Assembly: GCF_901000735.1 (NCBI RefSeq)
Contig: NC_081541.1
Location: 38,217,142-38,281,141, forward strand
Source: Corylus avellana
Taxonomy: Eukaryota; Streptophyta; Magnoliopsida; Fagales; Betulaceae
Reading direction: 5' to 3'
DNA: 64,000 nucleotides
A program made the translations under genes and the position numbers. This document shows, in pieces, positions 10,539 to 20,954 of this stretch. A model generated the notes under the pieces. That model ran no database searches. It was not told where the DNA came from and was given only the letters and a program-made list of their open reading frames with translations. Each line of letters begins with the position of its first letter. The first letter of the stretch is position 1.

Positions 10539-11755
10539 GGCATGATGAACATAATGGTGGATTCCTTGATGGCAGTGGTGAATTCATGGAGGAGAGAAAG
10601 TGAGGGTGGAGTTGCAGATGTAAACATTGATGAATATATTAGAAGCTTTTCCGGGGATGTAATTTCAAGAGCCTGTTTCGGGACCAACTATGCCAAAGGG
10701 GAGGAGATATTTTTAAAGCTTCGAGCACTTCAAGAGCATATGTCTAAAAAAGATTTTATCCAATGGCATTCCTGGAATGAGGTTTCATCTTTTCCCCACC
10801 CAAAATCACTTTATGTCTACCATCACATAAAAAGGTTGTTTTTTGATAAAAAGGGGTTGTTTGTGTTGCAATCAATCAGATATCTTCCAACAAAGAGTAA
10901 TAGAGAAACATGGAAGCTGGAAAAAGATGTCCGCGCTTTGATTCTCAAGGTAGCCAAGGAAAGAAAGGAAGCAACATCAGGGAATTATGATTTGTTACAC
11001 ATGATTCTTGAAGCTGCCACCAACAGTGGATTTTCCCAACATGAGACAGACCGATTCATTGTAGACAATTGCAAGAACATATACTTAGCTGGGTACGAGA
11101 CTACTGCTGTCTCTGCCACGTGGACATTGATGTTGCTGGCCTCAAAACCAGAGTGGCAAGCCAGAGTTCGTGCTGAGGTGGTAGAAGTTTGTGGGGGTCA
11201 AATGTCTGATGCTGACACGGTTCGTAAGATGAAAATAGCAAGTGTAGCATTCTCTTTCTATTTTCATTGATATATAGATAGAAGGGGCATCATATTGTCA
11301 ACGACTTACTTAGCTTTACCTTTAACCCATGACAGTTGACAATGGTAATTCACGAATCATTGCGACTTTATCCTCCGGTGCCAGTGGTGTCCAGGGAGGC
11401 ATTAGAAGACTTGAAATTCGGAGATATTCAAGCTCCTAAAGGTGTCGATGTCTGGACCTTGATGGTTACCTTGCACCAAGACCTTGATATTTGGGGACCC
11501 GATGCCAGTGAGTTTAACCCTGAGAGCAATGGAGCCAGTGGTGCATGCAAGCTCCCTTATGTCTACATGCCTTTTGGAGTTGGTCCGCGTACGTGTTTGG
11601 GGCAGAACTTTGCCATGGCAGAGCTCAAAATTCTTTTAGCTCTAATTATCTCCAACTTCTCATTCTCCATGTCACCAAAATATAGGCATTCCCCAGCAAT
11701 GAGGTTGGTTATAGAACCTGAAAATGGTGTCGATCTCCTTATTAAGAGGCTGTGA
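10539..11755 (+). pseudogene. CYP714-like cytochrome P450, copy B (exons 3-5 only)
   Basis: Exons 10539-10781, 10880-11237 and 11336-11755 match copy E. Exons 1 and 2 are absent: to the left lie the intron-2 LTR, the copia element, a gap and plastid DNA. Lesions: six instead of five A at 10746-10751 in exon 3 (+1 frameshift); the donor after exon 4 is GC instead of GT; a 6-bp deletion in exon 5 turns FNPERFANG into FNPESNG and removes the PERF arginine of the E-R-R triad needed for haem folding. The +1 shift lets exon 3, intron 3 and exon 4 be read through as one 242-codon frame, a coincidence. AGYETT and [10 protein letters not shown] remain. Intron 4 resembles that of copy C, not A or E. 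Confidence 0.9.
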
Positions 11756-12405
11756 ACAATAAGCCTACCGGCTGATAATTGGTTCTTTGGACAGTTAATC
11801 TTATTTATTGATGTAATTATTAATAATGGTTTCATGAAATTTTGTGCTTAAACTCGTTACATGTTACATGTTACATGTAATGCATAAAAGGCATGCTCTG
11901 TTTTATCCTTAAAACAATGTGTTTGATTGGGGCCTTGGATCCTCTTAAAAAAAGACAATCTCAATATTAAGAAAAGGTAATCCTCATTTAGTAATTATGT
12001 TAAGCAAAGAAAAGGTTTACTATATATATTTTCATACTAAAAATGTTAAATACTGCGCCTATATCTTGGAGCAAAACCAAGATTTCAAATGAGGTGGACA
12101 AATCTAAAAAATTGAAGATCTTTTAAGGGTAAAAACTTAATTTTGGGGGTCAAAGACATAAATAAAATATAAAATTTAGATAAAAAAAATTAAAATTTTT
12201 AGAGATTTTTTAAAAATTTAGGCAGGTGCAATTCCACCCCTGCCTACATCTCATTTTATTACATTGGGTTGATGTAACAATACTCATAACTCTTATTTAA
12301 AAATAAAGAAATAAATAATAGCTGATTCAATGACCGATAAGCACTGTCATATCAAACAAGTGAAATAAGAGTTTCCCTTTTCGTAATTTTAGTAGTTGTA
12401 AATAA

Positions 12406-12849
12406 GGGTTAATAACTTTTTTAGTACCTATGTTTTCCCTTTTTTTATTGTTTCCCACTTAGATTTCAAATTGTATCATATATGATACCTGACTTATGGG
12501 TAAAAGACTAATTTAATACCTTCGTCATATTATATTAAACCGAACTAATTTCGGCCATCCCATTCCGGCATTGGGGTAGCGCCACCCCATATTTTTCTTT
12601 TTCTTTTTTTAAGTTTTGATTTTTAAAATTTTTTAATTAGATTTATGATTTTTTTTTTGTTAGGACACGTGGCATGTTTTTGTTATAACACATGTCAGTC
12701 CGTTAGTTTGATTGACGGAATGGTGACGGAAGTGCTAAATCGGTATTTATCCATAAGTCAGGTATCATTTGTGATAGGAATTGAAACCTAGGTAAAAAAT
12801 AAAATAAAATATAAAAGTGAAAACCTAGATACTAAAAAAGTTATTAACC
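12406..12849. mobile_element. Mutator-type MITE, 3' flank of copy B
   Basis: The counterpart of 4018-4458 with the same inverted ends and nearly the same flanking repeat (TTGTAAATAA left, TAGTAAATGA right). Confidence 0.78.
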
Positions 12850-12888
12850 TAGTAAATGATACTAAGATGACTCTGTTGCTATAGGACA

Positions 12889-15131
12889 ATGCTTATAGTT
12901 GTTCAAGATGCATTCGAGTCATTCGAAATTGACGACGATGAGGTTGAAGTAAATTCCCTAGAATATGACTCTATTTCTATAGGAAATAAGAAAAAGGGAA
13001 AGAAGCATAGGAAGACCTCAGTTGTTTGGCAATATTATGATATCATTCCTAATGCTGATCCAAATGACTCGGAGATATAGGCAAAATGTAAGACGTGTGG
13101 TACTAAATATAGGGCCCAAAGTTCATATGGAACTGGAAATTTAAGAAAGCATACTAAAGTTTGCAGATGGAGAAACACTCATAATGTTGGGCAAATGCTT
13201 TTAGCTTGAAAAACAGGATCTCTGGGGGCAAGTGATTCTAAATTTGATCTTAAAAGATATAGAGAATTGTTGGTTGCTTCGGTTATTAAGCATGATTTGC
13301 TTTTTTCATATGTTGAATATGATGGTGTAAGAGAAACACATCAATACTTGCATGGTGATGTACCATTTATCTCTAAAAATACTGCTAGGGCTGATTTGGT
13401 TAAGATGCATCTCAGGAAGAAACAAAGGGTTAAATCTATGTTGAATGCTTGTCTTGAGATGATTTATTTAACATCTGATTTGTGGACTTCTTTGACAACT
13501 TATGGGTATATGTTGCTTACTGCACATTTTATTAACAAAGATTGGGTATTAACTAAGAGAGTGTTAAACTTTTCATTTATACCCCCACCACATAATGGTA
13601 TATCTTTGTCTGAGACTATATATAATTTGCTACAAGAGTGGAGGATTGAGAACAAGATTTTCACAATAACATTGGATAATACTTATTCCAATGATCTTTG
13701 TGTTGGGTTATTAAAAGAAAAATTGAACATGAAGAATGCCCTTCCTTGTGATGGTGAGTTCTTTCATATGCATTGTTGTGCTCATATTCTTAATTTGATA
13801 GTACAAGATGGATTGAAAGAGATCAATGATGCTACCCAAAAGATTCGAGATAGCGTGAAGTATGTTAATGGATCACAAGTGCGAAAACAAAATTTTCTTT
13901 AGGCAATGAATCAAATGTCATTGGACAGTCATAAAGAGTTAAAACAAGATATGCCAATCAGATGAAATTCTACATATCTTATGCTTGAGAGTGCTATTCA
14001 CTATAGGCGTACTTTTAGTTATTTGGAGATGACTGATAAAAAACTATAAGGATTGCCCTGCTGCACTTGAGTGGAAAACGGTGGATAATATTAGTAGTTT
14101 CTTAGCTTGCTTTTACCAAGCTACATGTGCTTTTTCTGGTACTAATTATCCCACTGCCAACTTATACTTTTTCGTAGTTACCATGATTTATGTGAGCTTG
14201 AAGGAAGACCTTGTGAGTGAAGATGAGCATAAGAGGTTGATGGCAACTCAAATGATCTCTGAATTTGGGAAATATTGGTTGGAATTCAGTGAAGTGTTGG
14301 CCGTAACAGTTATCTTAGATCCTCATTACAAGCTTCATCTTGTAAATTATTACTATACGAAGATCTATGGAGTTATGAATTCTACACAGTATGAGAATGT
14401 TCATGAGAAATTAAAGAAACTTTTTATGGAGTATAGTGTTTCTTCTATACCTTCAAGTTCAAGCTCTATAACTGTTCAGCAGCTCCTAAGTACCTCGCGC
14501 AACATTAGCTTGGGAAAAGATGAATAATATCATTAATTTCTTATCTTGTTAGTAACTTAGTATATATATATATATATAGACTCTTAATTATTTATGTTTA
14601 TATTCTCTCATTTTCATGTAGGAATATTTGGAATTTCGTAAAGTTGATGTTAATTCACAAAAGAATCAATTGGAAATTTATGTGGAGGAACCTAGGTCTG
14701 TGGCTGTGAATGATTCATTTGACATCCTTTCATTTCGGAAAGGAAATGAATTTCGCTATCTTAAAGTAGCTGCTATATCTCGTGCTGTTTTGAGTATTCT
14801 TGTTTCTACTGTTACTTCATAATCCACTTTTAATATTGGTGGACGTGTGATTGATTAATATAGGAGCTCACTCAAGCCTAATACTGTTGAGACATTAATT
14901 TGCACTAGAGATTGGTTATATGGAGATCAAGGTAATATTATTTATTTGCATATTTCATTTCTTCATTTACTTGTATTATTTTTTAACTACACTATAATAA
15001 TACTAATTTTTTTTTTTTTTGATATAGAACAAATGAAGTTGAATAGCAAAGAAGAGGAAGTTTTGACAACTGATGTTAATTCTTGTGACATTCCAAATTC
15101 ATCTAGAGCACAATCTGCTAATATTTCTTAA
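12889..15131 (+). pseudogene. hAT transposase relic, RICESLEEPER-like (copy 2)
   Basis: Pieces in order: acidic leader and BED finger region 12889-13200, broken by TAG at 13078-13080; central region 13267-13902 with LTSDLWTSL, TLDNTYSND and HCCAHILNLIV, the usual hAT transposase landmarks; a DUF4413-like region 14081-14527 with SEVLAVTVILDPHYKL; and an hAT dimerisation region near 14628-14820 with LEFRKVD and SILVSTVTS, followed by a degenerate tail. Stops and frame changes between the pieces show it is dead. Some breaks (around 14540-14620 and 14935-15030) look like introns. The 5' part is shared with 4498-4930. Confidence 0.85.
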
Positions 15132-15439
15132 AATGAGCATATTTGTGGTGTTTCATAATTTATATCTTTGATTGCATGGGATGGAATCGGTGGATGATGG
15201 ATCCTTCAAGTGGACAACACCATGCATAATGGCCCATGGGAACCTTATTTTGTAATGAATCTAATGATGATAGAGTTTGTTTATTTTTTCTTTATTATTT
15301 TGTTTTTGTTATTTTTTATTTTTATGATCTTTTTCTTTATTGCTAATTTGCTATGATGGAAATGGACTATCTAATATGTATAGAGTTGAAAATTGCTAAT
15401 CTTTGTGAATGTTTTTATTGAATGGCAATTTGTTAACCA

Positions 15440-15690
15440 TTTTTCATTAAGGGTTTTTTAACGGGTCGGGTCAGGTCGGATCATGTCTATTCGATATGAC
15501 TTGGTTATTTTAGACGGGTTAAGCGGGTTGTGTCGGGTTACCTGTATATTTCTCGTGTTATAATTGTGTCAGACTCACTAACCCGTTTAGCTAAACGGGT
15601 CGTGTTCGTGTATAAGGTAATTGTGTCGTGGGTCTTAACAAGTCGTAATCATGTTTACCCGATTACCTGTTTTGGCGGCCTCACTTTTAC
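15440..15690. repeat. hAT-like subterminal repeats
   Basis: A cluster of GGGTCGGGTCAGGTC, ACGGGTTAAGCGGGTT, ACCCGTTTAGCTAAACGGGT and related motifs in both orientations. Short reiterated (A)CGGGT motifs are typical of subterminal regions of plant hAT elements, so this may be the right end of the element holding the transposase relic. No terminal inverted repeat or 8-bp target duplication was identified. Confidence 0.5.
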
Positions 15691-15730
15691 TCGCATTAAA
15701 ATTATAAGGAGAGGGACAAAATTCCCTTAA

Positions 15731-16555
15731 CATGCCCAATGCACATAGCCATACCTACAGTCTACTTTTAAAAACAAATGTAATTACGAAAAGGCCCAAG
15801 TAAAAAATGAAGAAAATTTGACTTGAGGAGGGCAATCTGTGTAAAAAATGTACGGTGCTTATTATTGTTTACACAACTTTGGGGTTGCCATGGACCCCAT
15901 CCTTCTACATAAGTCCTCCTAGCCTCTATGATTTAAGATCAAATATGGGATCTATCATTAAAGCATTCGCATTGAATTCTTTATATTTGTCTTTTTCCTA
16001 AAATTCAAAAAAATAAATAAATAAATAACATTTAACAAATTCTTTATCTAATGTTAAATATATCTCTTATTAGATATCCTCTCCCACCATAAAGGGTTGA
16101 AAAAGTAAAAGATATTGCCTTTTAATCTTATTTCCCATACCATTTGTCTTTCCTTTTCTTTCACATTGAAAATAAAAGATTTATGAAAATTTTGTTACAG
16201 AATAGAAATATTTCGAGAGTATTTTTGATGGTTTTAAAAAGTAGCTAGCTATAACAACAAAAGTAGAATTTTAGATTTAAATGAAAAGAATTTTGAAGAA
16301 TTCAATGTGAAAATTGGCCGTGAAAAACAAAAAGAAAAATCAGCAAAAAAGAAATCACAACCACATATATTATAAAATACATTAACACCTACATATAGAG
16401 CAAAAGTAAACGATACATTTGAGAAATCGATAGCCATCCCAAATGCTTCTCAATATAAACTTAACAAAATAGGTACTGTTTTGCCACATCAATATATTAA
16501 TTTTTTTATTAATTTAATTTAAAAATTAAATCTAAAAAAAAACAAAAACATTGAA
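15731..16555. other. AT-rich spacer, no gene seen
   Basis: No open frame with recognisable similarity and no clear repeat structure, apart from A/T runs. The part near 16430-16470 resembles the promoter-proximal DNA of the P450 copies (AAATGCTTCTCAATATAAAC), which recurs at 16877-16900. Confidence 0.5.
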
Positions 16556-16770
16556 GGGGTGGCCGAAAAGCCACCCCTAACTCCTATGGAGTCGCCACTC
16601 CATAGGGGTTAGGGGTGGCCGCAAGCCGCTCGTAAGGCCACTCCATAGGGGTTAGGGGTGGCCGCAAGCCACTCGTAATTACGTATACGCCATACCAATT
16701 GAGCATTGAAGGGGTGGCCGCAAGCCACTCGTAATTACGTATACGCCATACCAATTGAGCATTATTAAAG
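16556..16770. repeat. GGGGTGGCC-rich direct and inverted repeats
   Basis: AGGGGTGGCCGCAAGCC(A/G)CTCGTAA recurs three times. The last two units, including ATTACGTATACGCCATACC and AATTGAGCATT, form a tandem pair of about 57 bp. CCACCCCTAACTCC and its complement form inverted pairs. This GC-rich block lies about 200 bp before copy C and resembles the centre of plant Mutator-type MITEs. Confidence 0.7.
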
Positions 16771-16955
16771 TTGGTTTCATGCATGGTAATAATTATAGAA
16801 ATATTTAGAGAGTATGTTTAGTGGTTGTAAAAAAAAAGTAGGTAGCTAAATCAACAAAAATAAATTCATAGCCATCCCAAATGCTTCTCAATATAAACTA
16901 AACAGAATTAAGAAGGGGAAGCCACTTTTGGAAAAAAACAGAGAGAGTAAAAGCC

Positions 16956-19900
16956 ATGGAGCAGCTGTTGCTTCTTTTTAAGATCATCATCACAATCGCC
17001 TTGCTTGGCTTGGTTACCACGTTAATGAAGATGTGTGAAGCTCTAATATTGAAGCCAAAAAGGCTTCGAGGAATACTGAGAAAACAGGGGATCAGAGGCC
17101 CTCCACCCTCTTTTTTGATTGGAAATATTGGTGACATGAAGAAAACGAAATCCTCACCCTCAAAGGCTCAACAAAAAGAAGAGCAAGCAATAACCCACAA
17201 TTGCTATTCTGCAATCTTTCCATTCTTTGACGAGTGGAGAAAATCATATGGTAATAACATCAATAGCAGTGCTAGAATTTAGTTTCAATTCTCATATATT
17301 CTTGTAAAATCTGATTGGTTGTTTATTTTAACAAATTTTTTTTTTTTTTTTGGATGAATAAGCTCTTTTTTATAGACAAACCAAACTCAACATTATTAGA
17401 GCTCAGGTTTACCCACAAATCTCTGCCCAACAGTTCACGGGAGAAACGGGTTATCGTTGCTCCGACCCAAGGCCCGATGTGTGAGGGGGAGATTGTTCGG
17501 GTTATACTACATCGGTTATGCAAGGGGTTGGTGGTTAATTTACAAATGTGAGGGAAAGCCTTACCTTTTGGAGTTGAGATAGGCCTAAAACCACCCAACA
17601 CAAACACATCAAACACCCAAAAGAAACCCACAAAACACTACAAGTGAGGAGGCTATCAACAAACACTGTTAGAATATACTATGTGAGAATATATCAAATC
17701 TCACATCATATATCAAACACAACAGCAGTCTAGCAGAGAGCAGGTACCAATCCCGAGTAAATAAACAGAAATTCTGCAGAACCCAGCAACAAACACTGCA
17801 AACAGAACTCCCCTACTTTTTAAAGCCCCATTTAAGAAGAAGATTCAAGCAATTTTTCATTACCAACCACAAGATAAACAGAATATATGCTTGGGGGTGG
17901 CTAGGGGAAACCAGACAACTTTCCACCAATCCACAACCAAACTCAATCATTCACCACACTCGAGAGCTTAGCATCCAAACTTGTCAAAAGGATTCCACCA
18001 ATCCACCCACAAGTGAATATCTTTTCCATTGCCAACCTCAAAGTTTATACAATGTCTAGCAAACTCACGCAACTTCAAAATCTCTCGCCAACTCCACGAG
18101 CTATTCTTGGATATTTTTAACCAGTTTTGCTATTATAATGTCTTTAGGTCCAATATTTATGTTCTCACTTGGCAACATACAAATACTGCACATGAGCGAT
18201 CCTGAGGTGGTGAGGGAAATAAGCATATGCACTTCCTTAGTCGTTCGAATGCCTTCCTTTGAATCCAAAGCGGTTGAACCTCTGTTTGGCGAAGGGATCC
18301 TGACTTCAAATGGAGCAACATGGGCTCACCAGAGGAAAATCCTTGCTCCCGAACTATACATGAATAAGGTTAAGGTATATATATGCTTCAAATAGAACGT
18401 GTATGGCTACATATTTCTTGACTAATTATTTAAATTATGAAGTTTGCTGTTAAAATAAAATGAATATAATTCCAATAGTGGTGCAATTTGTAGGGCATGA
18501 TGAAGATAATGGTGGAGTCCTCGATGACAGTGGTGAACTCATGGAGGATAGAATGTGAGGGTGGAGTTGCAGACGTTCACATTGATGAATATATGAAAAG
18601 CATTTCGGGAGATGCAATAGCAAGAGCCTGTTTTGGGAGCAACTATTCCGAAGGGAAAGAGATATTCTCAAAGCTCGAAGCACTTCAAGTGCACCTGTCT
18701 AAAAGTTTATTCAAGATTGGCATTCCTGCACTGAGGTTTGATCCTTTTCTATCTAAATTTCTATTGTCACTTTGGATGGATAGAACAGAGGAGCAATAAA
18801 GGAGCAAAGTCGGTTGAAATTGGAAGGGAGCTCATGGACTTGGCAACTCTCTTTCCCTCTTTACTTTTTCACTTAATTATTTTTCTGGGTCTTTATTGAT
18901 TTACTTAAATTTAAAATTTTCTTTTTCTTTCTGCAAATTGGTTGATAAGATACTGAGCTATATATGGAAATTAGTTAATAACGGAAACTTGGTTTTTCGA
19001 ATCTAAATTGTTCTTCTATTTTCCTACTTCAAGTTGGATTACTTGATCATTCTAAGACGGTTTTTGTTAGAGTAAACACTCAAAGATAAACACAGAAGCT
19101 ATTGAAAGGTGGACATGAAAGATAAACACAGAAATTAGATAAAAATTTATTGTGGTGTTGCAATCAATCAGGTATCTTCCAACTAAGGGTAACAGGGAAA
19201 TATGGAGGCTAGAAAAAGAGGTTGGCGCTTTGATTCTCAAGACAATAAAGGAAAGAAAGGATGGAGCATCAGAGCATGATTTCTTAAATAAGATCATTGA
19301 AGCTGCCACCAACAGTGACCTTTCTCAAGATGAGATAGATCGGTTCATTGTAGACAATTGCAAGAACATATACTTTGCTGGGTACGAGACTACTGCTGTC
19401 TCCGCCACGTGGACATTGATGTTGTTGGCCTCAAATCCAGAATGGCAAGCCAGAGTTCGTGCCGAAGTGCTCCAAGTTTGCGGTGGTCAAATACCTGATG
19501 CTGACATGCTTCGCAAGATGAAAGTAGTAAGTTCTTTCTATTTTCATTCATATATATATAGATAGAAGGGGCATCATGTTTGCTATATATAAACATTCAC
19601 CACCCAACATTTTGTCAATAACTCACTTGGATTTACCTTTAACCCATCACAGTTGACCATGGTAATTCATGAATCATTGCGACTTTACCCTCCAATTTCG
19701 TTGGTGGCCAGAGAGGCATTGGAAGACTTAAAATTTGGAGATATTCGCGTGCCTAAAGGTTTCAATGTCGTGACCTTGTTAGTAGCCTTACACCAAGACC
19801 CTGATATTTGGGGACCAGATGCCAAGGAGTTTAACCCTGAGAGGTTTGCTAATGGAGTCAGTGGTGCGTGCAAGCTCCCTCAAGTCTACATGCCTTTTGG

Positions 19901-20078
19901 ATTTGGGTCGCGTAAGTGTTTGGGGCAAAACTTTGCCATAGTAGAGCTCAAAATTATTTTAGCTCTAATTGTGTCCAACTTCTCATTCTCCTTGTCATCG
20001 AAATACAGGCACTCCCCGGCAATGACTTTAGTTATAGCGCCTGAACATGGTGTCAATCTCCTTATTAAGAGCTTGTGA
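16956..20078 (+). CDS. CYP714-like cytochrome P450, copy C (intact)
   Basis: Exons 16956-17250, 18148-18374, 18494-18735, 19172-19526 and 19653-20078 join in frame at GT-AG borders to 1545 bp, 514 residues, the normal length for the family. Visible features: N-terminal membrane anchor (about residues 4-27), proline hinge RGPPPSF, I-helix AGYETTAV in exon 4, K-helix ESLR, FNPERF, and haem loop FGFGSRKCLGQNFA with the cysteine ligand. CYP714 enzymes are ER haem monooxygenases; characterised members hydroxylate or epoxidise gibberellins (EUI/CYP714D1, CYP714A, CYP714B), and some CYP714E oxidise triterpenes. The substrate here is unknown. C is the most diverged full copy, with Ser for Pro in the haem loop, and its 3' flank is unrelated to those of A, B and E. 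Intron 1 is enlarged by LINE-derived DNA. Confidence 0.9.
17336..18120 (-). mobile_element. LINE-derived insertion in intron 1 of copy C
   Basis: The other copies have an 80-bp intron 1; here it is about 900 bp. On the minus strand, 18105-17980 reads openly as a plant L1 LINE segment upstream of the zf-RVT domain (WREILKLREFARHC, VGNGKDIHLWVDWWNP). The insertion ends on the minus strand in a run of about 16 A (T-run at 17336-17350), as expected for the 3' tail of a non-LTR element. The central part (17390-17640) is not recognised and may be a second element. Confidence 0.7.
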
Positions 20079-20954
20079 CATATTGGAGTATATGTTTATA
20101 TCTTCATTCTAGTTTACATTTCTACATGTTTAATTTTTTTTTTCGAGTCCAAGTTGTCAAAGAAATGGTGTAGAAGATTTGGGTACTTCAATTGAAGAAG
20201 AACTCCATTCAAGGGTGCCTTGCATGGAAGAATCCAATTCAATTCCCAAAGGAGTCAACCAAGTGCAATTTATATCCCTCTCTGTGAATCAGGGTGATTC
20301 TAGGATTACGCAATGTGCATCCAACTGCTACATGTCTTAGTTGTTTTAGTCTACATTTATCTTAAATAAGTAGACAAATTATATAAAGTCATGTGCTCTT
20401 TTTATCAAGCATTCAATGAAAAGTTATATTATGTCTAAACTTGTTTGAGTTGTGAAATCTCTTTAAAAGAGAAATCGGGATAGCTAAATCCAGGCAACTG
20501 CTTATGTATAGAAGATTAAATTACAAACAATTTATACTTATAAAACCTTCGAAGTACACACTAATGCACCCAACAAACGACCTGTTTGTCTGCTACTTCA
20601 GTAACTCCAGGACTATGGCCAATCTTCCATGTGATCTCCTTTTTGGGAACTCCAGTGGCTTGAAGGTTTTTTAAATGTGGAGGTTTGTGTGGTTTACGCA
20701 AAATAACTCTAAGAGAGATAGCTCACAAAGGCATAAGTAACGAAGAAAACTCTTTTAGTACACTTCAACATGGCTAAGGGTCTGTAGAAAAACGTGCATT
20801 GTGAGGCCATAAATAGACTTGAGAAACTTGGAGTTACAATCTAAACTCGATTTCTCAATTAATGTGGATTCTAAGTTAGGTTTTGAACTTAAAGGTAAAC
20901 TTGTAATGCCCTCAAATTTAATTAATAAAGATAATTAACGTGGAGAGTTACTAG
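20079..20954. other. 3' flank of copy C, no gene seen
   Basis: This flank does not match the shared 3' flanks of copies A, B and E. No open frame of recognisable type was found. Confidence 0.5.

Noticed and set aside
10542..11270. A 242-codon open frame taken as a new protein
   Set aside because: It is P450 exons 3 and 4 of copy B joined through unspliced intron 3 by a one-base insertion; not a natural fusion.
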